Assembly (NCBI RefSeq): GCF_022201045.2
Contig: NC_068562.1
Span: 19,498,501 to 19,562,500 of the forward strand
Origin: Citrus sinensis
Lineage: Eukaryota > Streptophyta > Magnoliopsida > Sapindales > Rutaceae
Direction: 5' to 3'
DNA length: 64,000 bases
Numbering within the stretch: the first letter of the stretch is position 1; every line of letters begins with the position of its first letter. Shown in pieces: positions 24,604 through 36,180 of this stretch. Both the position numbers and the translations under genes were made by a program. The notes below the pieces were generated by a model. The model was not told where the DNA came from and searched no databases. It worked only from the letters and a program-made list of their open reading frames with translations.

Positions 24604-25734
24604 TTTTATTATTTCTCAAACGCGATGACCATGGGCACAAAATGTATTCATGGTGAGCCGATCCATGCCAAGTGGGTATAAGGCATTGACTTTTGGTGCA
24701 GTGAAAGTGAAATATATAAATTACGCTCTGAATGAACAATATTAAATTTGAGCAATATATATAAATTATGTGATCAGGAAATTGTGATATTAGTGATTGC
24801 AAAAATTATGGTGATTGGTTGTATGATAGATTATTTGTTTGCAGAAACTACTGTGATTAATGTTTCCTTAACAATTTTGTAAATTCCTAAAATAAAAGGC
24901 AACAGAAAATTAACAACTAGAATTGATAATGATATTTTGAGAACATTAACCTGATTGTCATTAAGGCCAATTGCAAGGGACTAATGGAGATTTTTCTTAA
25001 AGTTAATGGAGAGGGTCTAGGAAAAGGAAATAAAGATCGATCTAGAAGCTCGACTGTAAGTCTTGACACAAATCACTTGTCATGAGGCAACGGGGTATGA
25101 GATAACTATAAACAATCATAATTTAATAATTTTCTTGCTCCTTTATTTATTGGAAAAGCTAGTACGAAATTTTTTTAATCTTTCATTACTGCAACTTAAT
25201 AGTATTTTACAAATTGAATATCGTAACGTAGATGCCGGTAAACCTACATAATATTAATTATAAACTAGTGAGCTGAATCAACATAAATTTAAAACTACAA
25301 TTAGTAACTAAGCAAATAGCAGCACGACACGGCTATATAAGGTCGTCGTCACATAAATTTCTAGATGTTGCATTAAAATATTATTTGCGAAAGAAAGTGA
25401 AAAATGTAAATATTATGAACACTTGAACCCATTATACAATTTGAAGGAACTGGAGTTTCTATCTTCACTGAGCCCGGTTCATTCTTCCCTCTTTTGCTCG
25501 TTATTCCAAGGGGAGCGTGTGGGTGTACTACTTGCCTGGACACTCTTAACGCCGAATAAGAATTTGGTTAAAGAAGGTAAAGCCAGGTGAGAGTTTTTCA
25601 ATAGGGTATATATTTTATTGGGTATTCAATGTTCTTAGCTCGTATAAGACAGTATAAATACTACAAAAAATGATGAAATGAAGTTACTATTTGTAGGCAC
25701 AGAGTTTGAGATAACTTTGGTACCCGAATTGATA

Positions 25735-25769
25735 CACCACGTGTCTTATTTTGATCAGGACACGTGGTG
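25735..25769. repeat. inverted repeat containing two G-box (CACGTG) cores
   Basis: CACCACGTGTC (25735-25745) and GACACGTGGTG (25759-25769) are exact reverse complements with a 13-base spacer. Each arm holds an ACGTG core, the type of word bound by plant bZIP and bHLH factors. No gene start lies within 3 kb downstream, so any regulatory role is speculative. Confidence 0.6.
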
Positions 25770-25793
25770 CTTATCATAGTGAGGGTCTTCATA

Positions 25794-25870
25794 TCAACTA
25801 CCAAGTCTTTACAAGTACCCCAGTGTTACCTTATTCGGAATAAGGTATCAACTACCAAGTCTTTATAAGT
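25794..25870. repeat. 53-bp-spaced direct repeat with a short palindrome
   Basis: ATCAACTACCAAGTCTTTA occurs at about 25794 and again at about 25847. Between them TACCTTATTC and GAATAAGGTA form a near-perfect hairpin at 25827-25847. Confidence 0.6.
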
Positions 25871-26845
25871 TATTCCTCAAGATATATTAATTAGTGGGCT
25901 ATCGCGTGTCCTTGCGACAGAATTTTCTTTGGCAAGAACTCATATCTGTCAACCCCACTTCATGCCCTTGGGTTCGGAGACCTTGACACCCCAGTTTCTC
26001 CTAGGCCCAGGCCCAATTCAACTCAGGTCTTTAAAAATTTGAAAAATCAGGAGGCTCAGGCCTGGGGAAATAATAAAAAATGGAGTGGTGATAAATCTCA
26101 ATTTATCTCAACAGTCCACTTCTAAATTATCTTTATTTATTTTTAAAAATTAATCATATTTTCTAAACCTATTATCTAGTAAACAACAAAACCTACAAAT
26201 CATATTCATTCCAACCTAAGTATGCACAAAATCGAAAAGAGATTGGCAACAAGAAAAAAAATTGCTCCAATAAACAAAGAAACGGTGTTGGAGTTATATT
26301 TAGCAGAACAAATTTTCAGAAGAATTCATGGGGCCATGCTACAAGCATAACAAAAGTTGTTACTTCAAAAACTTTTAATTTTACCAAATAATTTATCATA
26401 ACGTGCAGATTCTATATGAAAAATCTAAGCTGGTACATCTCGAGGCCCTGAAGAAGCATTGATCTTTGAGGAATTTTGGAAGAAGAACAACTCTTCCATG
26501 TTCAGTCTACAGCTTCTCCTCTACCTCTTGCTCACTTTCTCGTGTTATGTCGGCCTACTTTTCCCTCGCTCTTCTATATTTCTTCTAGCACCTTCAACGA
26601 TAAAAAAACCCAATGTTGTGCTCCCTCTTGGTGCGGCGCTAGTGCCTATGCCTACGCTTCGTATAATGATGGTGTTCTTAGTGCTCGTACGGATCGAGTG
26701 AAGGATAGATATGCTATGTCTTACAAAGTATTTTGAGAGATCATTTTGGCTATTGAGACTTGACTAACTAGATGTTAACGCTATTCAGATAAGAAAAAAA
26801 AAATTATGACTAAATGTATTTTTAAAAATAAATAGAGATATTTTG

Positions 26846-27014
26846 AAAGTAGGGACCATTAGAATAAATTGAGAAGTTTGAATATCATCACTTAAGACCG
26901 AATAGTTAGAACTTAAGCTCTCACACATTAAAAGTAGGGACCATTAGAATAAATTGAGAAGTTTGAATATCATCACTTAAGACCGAATAGTTAGAACTTA
27001 AGCTCTCACACATT
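26846..27014. repeat. 85-bp tandem duplication
   Basis: Two almost identical copies, both starting AAAGTAGGGACCATTAGAAT (26846 and 26931), each ending in GCTCTCACACATT. The second copy runs straight into the hairpin at 26995-27029. Confidence 0.92.
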
Positions 27015-27029
27015 GTGAGAGCTTAAGTT
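26995..27029. repeat. perfect 16-bp hairpin
   Basis: AACTTAAGCTCTCACA and TGTGAGAGCTTAAGTT are exact reverse complements separated by CAT. The left arm belongs to the second copy of the 85-bp duplication. The upstream copy has the left arm only. Confidence 0.9.
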
Positions 27030-27421
27030 TTAGTCTCCAATATAGTAATATGGAGACTTAATTCCTCTTTCAAATTTGAGTGGAGGCTAATTTTCTGTTT
27101 TACGAAATATAAGTGGAGTATACATTCCTCAATTATTAGTTTGTAAATATCAGTTACAGTCTCATATAATATGAGTTGTAGTCTTGAATCATAATCTCAT
27201 GTAATATATATATATATATCACTCAAAAAAATGTTAATTACTAATTAATTTCATCTTATTCATACAATAAACTAGACACTACTTAGTAATTAACAGTTTT
27301 GCATTAATTAATCGGCCGCCCGCTCCTTCAACCACCCTTTTCCATTAAGCTTTATCATTGTGATTAACACGATGCACCACCGAGAAGCAAGTCCTTCGTT
27401 CTTCTCACATCCATACATCAT

Positions 27422-28290
27422 TAGGGATGGCAATGGGCACCGCCCGCAGCGGGTTTGCCATTACCAAACCCAAACCCGCACAAAATTTAAATTACCAAAC
27501 CCACCCGCAACCCGCAGCGGGTTTTAATTTTTTTACAAAAACCCACCCGCAGCGGGTTTTAACAATTACCAAACCCGCAATGGTATCCAACGGATTTTTT
27601 GCGGGTTTCTGTATTTAAAATCACAAATGTTTAATATATAAATTTATAATAATAACCTCAAATTCCATATAACATACTCAATTTTATATTTAAATAATGT
27701 AAATGAAAAATTAAAATTTCCACATTAATTCAACACAAATTCTCAAATTTAAGTATAAATTACACAAATCCATTTAAAAAACACAAACTAGTATCTAAAA
27801 ATAATAATTACATTTCATATTATCATTTAAATCAAGCTCCAAGAGAAGATATTCATTTCATTCACCACCATAAGCACCCATCCAACACAATGCCTATAAT
27901 AATAATTAAGATTAATATTTTCAAATACTAATTCGAAGGAAAATGTCTTTAGTTTTCTTTAGATTATGACTTTAGAATAGGATATAGGCCACATACACAC
28001 ATACACAACTTTGAGCCTTTGGCTATTTGGTAATTTAATTAATGACATTATTTTCTTTATACATTTTTAGATTAAAATTAAATTAAAAATATTTGAAAAA
28101 AATATTGCGGGTTTGGTGGATATCCATGCGGGTATCCACCGGATATAAGGTTAATACCAAACCCACCCGCATCCATGTGCGGGTTTTAATTTATAATACT
28201 AAACCTGCCCGCAACGGGTAAAATTACCTGCAACGGGCGGGTTTTGGCGGGTGGGTTTGGACGGGTTTGCGGGTACAATTGCCATCCCTA
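27422..28290. mobile_element. non-autonomous hAT-type element (869 bp) with intact target duplication
   Basis: The terminal inverted repeats are exact for 13 bp (TAGGGATGGCAAT at 27422, and its complement ending at 28290). The 8-bp direct repeat TACATCAT flanks it at 27414-27421 and 28291-28298, the target length expected of hAT transposons. The subterminal zones hold many copies of CCCGCAGCGGGTTT-like words on the left and GCGGGTTT-like words on the right. The centre is AT-rich with no transposase frame. It sits about 0.8 kb upstream of the CIPK start. Confidence 0.93.
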
Positions 28291-28298
28291 TACATCAT

Positions 28299-29088
28299 CC
28301 AACGGGACCCACATTCACTATTTATAAATTCAAAAACAATTTGGCGCAACAAGTTAAAAATTAAACCGACTGAAAAGTCACACAACAAAAGCGACCAAAA
28401 CTGTCGCCTCCCTTCGATTCAAATATTCCCCCAATCCTAGAAAAAGATCTCATCATCCTTATCATACAACCCCCCGCAGGAGATCATTGCCTACCCGTCA
28501 TCGTCCACCTAGTACTACATAAATGAGAAGTAGCCAAACCCAACTTGGATTGAAAATTTTACCATTTCCATCCATCCATCAAAAATTAATTAAATTAAAT
28601 CAAATCAAATCAAATTAATACAGCTCTTCAGGTCTGCTAATTTCTATTTGAATTAAGGTAATTTCTTGTATCAAATTTATCTCTGATTTCATTTGTTTAT
28701 TATTTTTTCTGGTGCAATCATATTAATATAATTTTTTTTGGTCGTAAATTACAGTATCGACCTTAATTGAAAACTCACCGTCTTTCCAGCGTTTTTGGAT
28801 TTGACCAGGAATGCTGGAAGATGTGTGCTTTAATCGAAGAGAGATCGGTAGCTGAAGCCGCAGCTTCCGTAATATTTCATTTGTTTAATCTGGATGAAAT
28901 TGGCGGTAAAATATTATTATTTTTTGACAAAAGATTGACTGCTGGTGGTGGAAGTAGTGTTGGTAACTGTAGAGTGCATAACATTAATATTAATATTCTA
29001 TGTGAAGAAGACGGTTGAGTTTTTGAAGAGTGTGATTTGTTGTATATTATTTGTTTGTATACACTTTATAGTTTCTTAGGGTTTATAT
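28299..29088 (+). promoter_or_regulatory. CIPK promoter and 5' UTR with probable leader intron and upstream ORFs
   Basis: A plausible leader intron runs from 28658 (AAG|GTAATTTC) to 28754 (TTACAG), 97 bases. After it, two upstream ORFs start with ATG: 28811-28855 (14 codons) and 28821-29018 (65 codons). They overlap in different frames, and both end before the kinase start. Transcription start and use of the intron are inferred from sequence only. If the leader is as drawn, ribosomes would meet these ORFs first. Confidence 0.45.
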
Positions 29089-30528
29089 ATGTTTGGGATG
29101 GATCATAATAAGCCGAGTGTGTTAACGGAGAAATACGAAGTAGGGAGATTATTAGGGCAAGGGGCTTTTGCTAAGGTTTATTATGCGAGGAGTATTAGGA
29201 CTAATCAAAGCGTGGCTGTTAAAGTGATTGATAAAGATAAGATTATGAGGGTTGGACTCGCTGATCAGGTCAAGAGAGAGATATCGGTGATGAGAATCGT
29301 TAGACATCCTAACATTGTTCAGCTATATGAGGTGATGGCCACAAAGAGTAAGATTTTTTTTGTTATGGAGTATGCTAAGGGTGGCGAGCTTTTTAACAAG
29401 GTGGCTAAAGGGAAACTGAAGGAGGATGCTGCGCGGAGGTATTTTCAGCAGTTGATTAATGCGGTTGATTTCTGTCATAGCAGGGGTGTTTATCATCGGG
29501 ATATAAAGCCAGAGAATTTGTTGTTGGATGAGAATGAGAATTTGAAGATATCTGATTTTGGATTGAGTGCTCTTGCTCAGTGCAAGCATCAAGATGGGTT
29601 ACTTCACACTACTTGTGGTACTCCAGCGTATGTTGCTCCTGAAGTGATTAACAGGAAAGGGTATGATGGTGAAAAAGTTGATATTTGGTCTTGCGGAGTG
29701 GTTTTGTTTGTTCTGTTGGCTGGTTATCTACCATTTCATGATTCGAATTTGATAGAGATGTATAGGAAAATTGGCAAGGCTGAATTCAAATGCCCCAACT
29801 GGTTTCCTCCTGAAGTACGGAAGTTGCTCTGCAAAATATTGGATCCAAACCCCAGTACAAGGATTTCCATGGCTAAGATTAGGGAGAGTTCTTGGTTCAG
29901 AAAAGGAATGAACCAGAAACAGAAACAAAAGGTAACTGAAAGCAAGGATGCGGCTTCTCAGGATGCAGGGGCCTCTGCTCCTCAGGGGAGTAGCAGCATT
30001 GCTGCTGAGATCAAGCAAGAGTTAGGTCAACTCCCAAACTTGAATGCTTTTGATATCATCTCCCTTTCAGCTGGATTTGACCTGTCTGGATTTTTTGATG
30101 AAAATCCTTTAATTAGAGAAGCAAGATTTACTTCCAAACGGCCTGCCTCAGTTATCATCTCTAAGCTTGAAGAAATTGCTAAATCTTTGAGGTTGAAGAT
30201 GATGAAGAAGGATGGAGGTTTATTGAAATTTGAAGGATTGAAGGAAGGTAGAAAAGGAATCGTGTCCATGGATGCAGAGATCTTTCAAATTACTCCAAAT
30301 TTTCATCTGGTCGAGATGAAGAAATCAAATGGAGATACGTTGGAATATAAGAAGTTGTTAAAAGACGATATCCGGCCTGCTCTTCAAGATATTGTTTGGG
30401 TATGGCAAGGTGAGCAGCAGCAGCCATTACAACAGCAACTAGAGCTGCAGCAACAACAGGATCAGCGGCCACAGCCACAAGAATTGTGGCATCATCAAGA
30501 AGCACAAGAACAGCAGCAGCAGCAATAA
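29089..30528 (+). CDS. CIPK: CBL-interacting protein kinase, CIPK2/10/15/26 clade
   Basis: A SnRK3-type Ser/Thr kinase. Family members bind calcineurin B-like Ca2+ sensors and phosphorylate transporters and other targets at membranes. The frame gives 479 residues without introns, typical for this clade. Visible motifs: Gly-rich loop GQGAFAKV (23-30), catalytic Lys45, HRD 136-138, DFG 156-158, activation loop ending APE (183-185), NAF motif LNAFDII with Asn319-Phe321, and the regulatory C-terminus ([18 protein letters not shown], then DIVWVWQGE). The second Met (residue 4, [16 protein letters not shown]) matches relatives better and has a G at +4, so translation may start at 29098. The last 50 or so residues are unusually rich in Gln. 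The exact family number is not certain. Confidence 0.95.
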   Translation: MFGMDHNKPSVLTEKYEVGRLLGQGAFAKVYYARSIRTNQSVAVKVIDKDKIMRVGLADQVKREISVMRIVRHPNIVQLYEVMATKSKIFFVMEYAKGGELFNKVAKGKLKEDAARRYFQQLINAVDFCHSRGVYHRDIKPENLLLDENENLKISDFGLSALAQCKHQDGLLHTTCGTPAYVAPEVINRKGYDGEKVDIWSCGVVLFVLLAGYLPFHDSNLIEMYRKIGKAEFKCPNWFPPEVRKLLCKILDPNPSTRISMAKIRESSWFRKGMNQKQKQKVTESKDAASQDAGASAPQGSSSIAAEIKQELGQLPNLNAFDIISLSAGFDLSGFFDENPLIREARFTSKRPASVIISKLEEIAKSLRLKMMKKDGGLLKFEGLKEGRKGIVSMDAEIFQITPNFHLVEMKKSNGDTLEYKKLLKDDIRPALQDIVWVWQGEQQQPLQQQLELQQQQDQRPQPQELWHHQEAQEQQQQQ

Positions 30529-30586
30529 TAACAGCAATACCTGCAGTTGCAAATTTCTTGCTGTTTCTTGTTTGTAACAGCAACCA

Positions 30587-30608
30587 CCCCCCCCCCCCCC
30601 CCCCCCCC
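30587..30608. repeat. 22-base poly-C run in the CIPK 3' region
   Basis: An uninterrupted C run begins 59 bases after the kinase stop codon. It lies in the probable 3' UTR. The length is likely to vary between reads or individuals. Confidence 0.9.
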
Positions 30609-31671
30609 GGACGCCGAAAACCCTCCTTTCCCTTCTGACTGTTGTAATTGTATCCCCATGTTAACAAGTATACTGTGTTTTGGTATAGTGTGATTGATTA
30701 ATGGCTCACTTGTTTTACACATACAATTTGAATTTTATGAATTTCATCTGTCATACACTGCCATTTTACTTGCCCATAGTGGTATCCATCTAATTCGGTG
30801 TGTGTTTCTACTGTTGGTAGCTTGGTGTTGCCACATATCATGCAATGATTGTCGGTGAATGTTTAATTTTTCTATTATATTGTCTTCTTGTTTACCATGC
30901 ATAACAGTAATTCTTACTACGGAGTTTCCCGACAAGCCCAAAGTTCCTGCACGATCTCTGAAGATGTCAAATGTTTCCTGTCTTCTACCACAGGAATTCT
31001 AATTTTCTGCATAAAACATCTGTGCATACATTTGGCCAGCTGAAAAATCTTTGGTAAGGTAATTGTAATCGGCTTGGATGCAATCTTTAGGGTACTGTGT
31101 GCGCACGCCTAGATTGATATGTGGTTCATCATACTGACATTTTATGGTCTTACTAGTCTACAGTCCAGAATGATTAATGCTCGTCTGCACTGTTAGGATG
31201 AATCTGTATTTGCCTGCATCTGATCTCCTTAATTTTGTTCTAAATTTCTCCAAGTGATGTACATGCAATTCAGCTTGGTATCTTTGGTTGATGATTACCG
31301 ATAATATGCGCGAGGCCTGATTCAGAAAAATAACAAATCCCTGGAGACCACACAGCGCGTATCTAACAGTAACCAGACATCTAGCAGAAGATTCTTTTGA
31401 TCCGCAAAGAGGACAGGGAATTGATTGGGACCCTCATGGTATCATTTTGCCTTCAGACAAAAAGCTAGACAGCAGTGTGAAAGTCGTGTGATTTATCATG
31501 GCATTTGGTCCCCATCATTGTGAGGCTAATAATATTGCCAAATGTCTTCTATTTTCTAATGGATTGTAGAGTCCTGTCTGTGAATTTTGTTTGGCTGCCA
31601 TTAGTGCTTGTAGTTAACTCAGATTTTATTACTGGGAATCTGAGTACAGTCAGACCTTTCTAGCTGACGAT
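30609..31671. other. CIPK 3' UTR and downstream sequence
   Basis: More balanced base composition than typical intergenic DNA here, but no open frame with a recognisable motif on either strand. Part may be transcribed as the CIPK 3' UTR. Confidence 0.4.
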
Positions 31672-31681
31672 TAAAAATGAT

Positions 31682-32126
31682 GGGTTAATTTTGTCCTGCC
31701 CCCAAATATTTCAACATTTTTCACCGAGTCCCCAAATGTTTCAACAATACTCACTCCACGCCCAAATCCGTTATTTTGACCGTTTATTCTAATGGTCAAA
31801 GGGCAAATTTAGAAATTTATATACTAAATATTATTTGATGATGATAAATTAAATTTATTTGATAATTTAATTGATGGAATTATTATTAATTACCTTTAAA
31901 TAAAATTTTTTAATGTAAACATTAATTATTAAATTAACATTTTATCTCATTTTATTTTTCTCTAATTCAAGATAAGGGGTATTTTGGATATTTACTTAAA
32001 TTTCAAATAACTCCGTTAAATATAACGGTCAAATTAATGAAATTGGGTGTGGAGTGAGCATTATCGAAACACATGGGTGCGTGGCGAAAAATGTTGAAAC
32101 ATTTCGGGGCAGGACAAAATTAACCC
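31682..32126. mobile_element. Mutator-type MITE (445 bp), long terminal repeats and 10-bp target duplication
   Basis: Both ends begin GGGTTAATTTTGTCCTGCCC, and inverted similarity continues for about 100 bp per side (through TTTCAACATTTTTC, CTCACTCCAC and TTTGACCGT). The element is flanked by TAAAAATGAT at 31672-31681 and 32127-32136. Long inverted repeats with a 9-11 bp target duplication are the mark of Mutator-like elements. There is no coding capacity; the centre is AT-rich. Confidence 0.93.
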
Positions 32127-32136
32127 TAAAAATGAT

Positions 32137-32999
32137 CCACCGATGTCTGGACTGGACGTCTGCATCAGTATCAAAATTCTGATATGAACTTAACGCTTGT
32201 TAGAATCTTATGCTATGTATTCTAGAGTGGGGAGTCATCTGAATCATTTGTTTACTTTCCTTTAGGGTGCACAAAGTAAAAATTTCACTTTATGGGCCAT
32301 ACTCATTTTTTGAGTAAGGAGTTAGATTCTCATTCCCATGGAGAGAGGTGTGAGTCTCATTTCTACTCCTTCCTCAATTTTGAAAATACATTTAACAAAA
32401 CAAATTTCAGAAATTACAATCTTATCATATATAATTTGGGCAAAAATTTTTTTTTTATAATTTAAATAATTAAAATGAAAGTAATAAAATTTTTTAATTT
32501 ACATCATTAAATTTTTTAATAATTATTATTATTTTATACAATTAAAATTAATAATAAAATAAATAGGATATTATACGAATATATTTTCTTATTCATTTTA
32601 CAATTAAAAAGTTACATATTACTTAAATAAGGGTAACCTTATACTTTAAAACAATTCACTCCTAATTTAAGATAAAGTAAACACATAATTAATTTTCTCA
32701 TTGGCAATTCATAGTCATTCTAGTGTAAGTAAACACTATACTTCCACTGCACACTCCCAATTCGAGGGTTCCACTTCTCAAGATTCTCACTCCAATCCGA
32801 TAAGTAAACACAATATTATTTATAATCAATATATTGCATTAAGCAACATGCAGGAGAAATATTTTTCTGGTACACATGAGCATTTTGATGAGACAAACAC
32901 TTTCTAAAAAACAAATAAAATATTTTCCGCCTTATTATTTTTTCTTGTATTTTATGGCAGTGTGTCCAACACTGCTATTATTGGACAAAACATGGAAGC
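32137..32999. other. AT-rich intergenic sequence between CIPK and SLX1/HIGLE genes
   Basis: The two genes converge here. No gene is recognised. The short open frame at 32701-32907 has no motif. The last part, above about 32.9 kb, may be 3' UTR of the SLX1/HIGLE gene. Confidence 0.45.
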
Positions 33000-35400
33000 T
33001 TAAGTCAAGTCAATGATGACAGGGCATAGACTGCTAACCCTTCTCTTCTTGCTGTATGACATTTCTCTGCAGTTAGGAGATGGAGTCAACAAATCGATGA
33101 CCTCAACATTCGGTAAGCCAGTAGAGCTCTGGACTTGTAGTTGATCCTTATTAGCAACTTCAATGGTTATAGATTGTCTCTGTGCGAATTGTTGATTTTC
33201 TTCATCATTTACAGCAGTAGCGCATTGTTCACTCCTTTGGCGACCCAATTCATTAGTATCTTCTGCAGAAGTGCTGGAAATGACAGAAGTTGTCTCCAGT
33301 GAGCTGAGCAAACCAAATGGCTCTTGGCAGTTTACTTCTAGACATGACGAGTCTCTTGGCTGCTCATTTCCATATTGTTTAAATTGACCACATTGCTCAT
33401 AGGCATCCTCATAAATGCTAAAAGAATAATCTGATGAAAAATTAATTGTCACATCTCCGCGTGTTTCCTCTAAACTTCCACTGTTTTCACTAGCTTCATC
33501 GTACTCCTCATCACCCAGGCTGTCTTCATCCCCTAACAAACGCTCATCTCTTTCAGTATAGCAGGGAAGTTCATCCATGGAACGTACTTGGACCTTCATG
33601 TGCTCTGGCAGGTTTGGGCAACTAGAAGAATGTTTCGAGTATTTTGTTGAAAAATAGTTCACCGTGATGTTCAAGCTGATGACAGAAGACGCACATTACA
33701 TATTTGACGGACCGACCATTGGTTAAATAAAACCAAGTTAACCAAAGCGTACCTCTCCCAGTTAGGGAGGTTGAGCATCGTGTATGCGAGTTTGATTTTA
33801 TTGGCAACTCCAGAGAAGGATTTAAATGTAGCAGCTGCCCGCCTTACAGCCAGTGATTCCATTGGATGCTGCCAAGCCCACTCAAACTGCAGGTGTAAAT
33901 CAAAATTAACCCACTTCAGTATGTCAGCATTATTCAGCAGAACTCTCATCTAATCTAATACTTCATGTTAAAATAAGAAAGAACTTTCTCCCCATAAACG
34001 AGCAATGAACTTCTAATTATAATTGATGGATAACTTTTAAGAGGTTCAGAACATTGTATTGATTGCATATACTAAAGCAAATGAAAGTTTCAATAACAGC
34101 AAAACGGCACCCTTCTTTTGCAATCAAAAGACCGTCACTTACATAAAAAATCAAATATATAAACAACCACCTGACGAAACAGAAGTTATTGCACAAAACA
34201 CAATTCATCAGAATTTCCATTATGCACCACCTATATAATTTCTTTGACATGGATCAGGGGTTCACCAATAGAATGCCAAAGAAAGCCTTATATGATAGAG
34301 GTATGACAATTTACAAGCACGTGCATGCCTTGTTCTCTGTACTTATGTGCACAAGAACTGCAGGAAACATTCAACACCAGATAAAGGGATAAAAATAGTG
34401 TATTCAGTATGATTACAGATTGTCATTCATTAGATATAACAGTGAATAGCTGAGAGAAAGCATTAGCATTCATGTCAAGGCAATATTTCTCATTCGAATG
34501 ACTCAATTGCCCACGTAAACAAACTAACTTATATAAACCTTGCATATCATTCACCCAGTTATGTTAAAGTAAAATAACATGACACGAGACAAGCCATTAA
34601 GTTAAATAACGAATCATCTAAGAAGAAGTGATTTCAAGAAGCGCAAACGCAACTTGATGGTAAAGATGGCAATAAGGTCAAAGATTTTGTCGAACCTGAA
34701 GAGCTGAAACATTTGTTGGGAAACCATAAATGCATAAAACCATTTCCCAAGGGCGCCTTTTCTTCGTCCTCACTGCCCCACACCTTATTTCACCATTATG
34801 CTGCCTAATTCTACGACGCGGGTTCACAGTGAATCTGCAGTGATCCAATACTAGCATTAGATAAGCATCCCAATTCCTAAAATTAGCTTTAGCTATGAAT
34901 TATCAACAGCATATGTATCAGACACAATCAATAAAAGCAGTTAATTTGCTCTAGTCTTTCACGAACCCTTATTAATTAAGATCGGATAAAATCTTGCACC
35001 ATAGCAGAAATTTCAAGAATCAAATCAGAGATGCAAATATATTATTAAAATACGTACCGAAAAAAAAAGAAAAGAAACCATTAATCTTGAGATAAAAAAG
35101 TGATAGAAAAATATATGATCAGAGCTCTAATTAGTGATCAACAAAGTAACCCAGATGATAAAAATTTGAAATTGAAGAGACAGAGAGAGAATTGAAAGCT
35201 CACCCGATATAGGTGTGGCCTTTGAAACGGGGGCATAAGGAGGTTAAAAGATAACAAGCGAAGAACCCTTTCCGTTGATCTTTGGCTTTCTGTTCTTCTT
35301 CTTCTTCTTCAAAATCATCTTTTACTGGATCTAGAGTTTTTGACTTTGAAATTAGGGTTTCTGAGTCATGAACTGCTTTGCTTCCCTTTCTCTTCGGCAT
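33000..35400 (-). CDS. SLX1: GIY-YIG structure-specific endonuclease, SLX1/HIGLE type
   Basis: Catalytic subunit of the SLX1 family, which cuts branched DNA in repair; the Arabidopsis relative HIGLE also binds the miRNA factor HYL1. Four exons, join(33000..33675, 33753..33886, 34696..34834, 35204..35400) on the complement, join in frame to 381 residues. The GIY-YIG core is clear: CYLLTS (49-54) replaces the GIY strand, TYIG (63-66) is the YIG strand, the catalytic Arg lies in [10 protein letters not shown] (70-79), and the metal-binding Glu is Glu114 in FEWAWQHP. A shared block [12 protein letters not shown] opens exon 4. The tail is acidic and Ser-rich, with a KKRR stretch and two SUMO-interaction-like motifs (VEVIDLL 347-353, VIIDLT 376-381). 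No RING/PHD domain like that of fungal and animal SLX1 is seen. A Glu run lies at 31-36. Confidence 0.93.
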
Positions 35401-36061
35401 CTCTCTCAGTAGCATCTATTTTGATGCTCTCTGTCTCGCTTGAGTGTAATTCGACCGTTGAAACTTTGCCTTTTATTCAGTCATTTCAAGTTTCAAATGT
35501 AATTTCCTTTTCTAACAGAGAGGTACAAACTTTCATGTAACAATATAAAAGGGGTTTGTAAACCATATATGATTGAAAGTTCAAAAAATGCTGTCGCTCA
35601 TATATTAATATTGTAATGGATAAACTTCAATTCTAAATAGAACGACAATTTTTAATTTATTTTCTAAAAGTGTGAATCCTTCAATTTATTTTTTTTATAT
35701 GTAAAATGCAGGGTTTATTAATGTCTTTTTTTTTATTTTAATCTTTTTAACGACAAGTGAGAATAAATTAAAGTCTTGATACTTTTAGGGGCAAATTAAA
35801 GTTTACTCTATTGTAAAAAGAGTAATAATAGAGTTAAAACTACCTTATATAAATAAGTGTGTACAAACTAACGTGATGTGAAGATTAGTTGTATAAAATT
35901 ATCATGGGTCTACATAATTAAAAGTAATAATTCTTATTACCTTTTAGCAAATTTTTTCAAGTCGCACTAATTTCTAAGTACAAAAATATTTATACCTCAT
36001 TGTAAGAATATTTAAACAACAAATTTTATCACATTTGGTCAACTAATAACTATGTAAAAAG

Positions 36062-36180
36062 ACTGGTAGTGGTTTGTTTGTAAGAGTATCATCTTGTTCA
36101 AAACGCCACTATAGGAGCTTGTTCAAGTTTGAATCCCGGAGAGATAGCCTATATAGTATATACAAATTAACATTACCCTT
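36062..36180 (+). repeat. possible tRNA-derived SINE remnant
   Basis: GGTAGTGG near 36065 is followed by CAAGTTTGAATCCCGG, in which AGTTTGAATCC (36126-36136) matches the pol III B-box at 9 of 11 positions. The A-box is poor, and no target duplication was seen. Confidence 0.35.

Larger units (their letters stand above)
24604..26845. other. intergenic sequence, no gene recognised
   Basis: Mostly AT-rich, with a GC-richer part at 25440-26050 containing inverted and direct repeats (listed separately). Two overlapping open frames at 26459-26736 have no known domain and no splice context. They are left unannotated. Confidence 0.4.

Noticed and set aside
26459..26736. Two overlapping frames, one hydrophobic and one Cys-containing
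   Set aside because: No recognisable family, no conserved motif, and no clear choice between frames.
29323..30667. Several minus-strand frames opposite the CIPK gene
   Set aside because: They are antisense shadows of the kinase codons.
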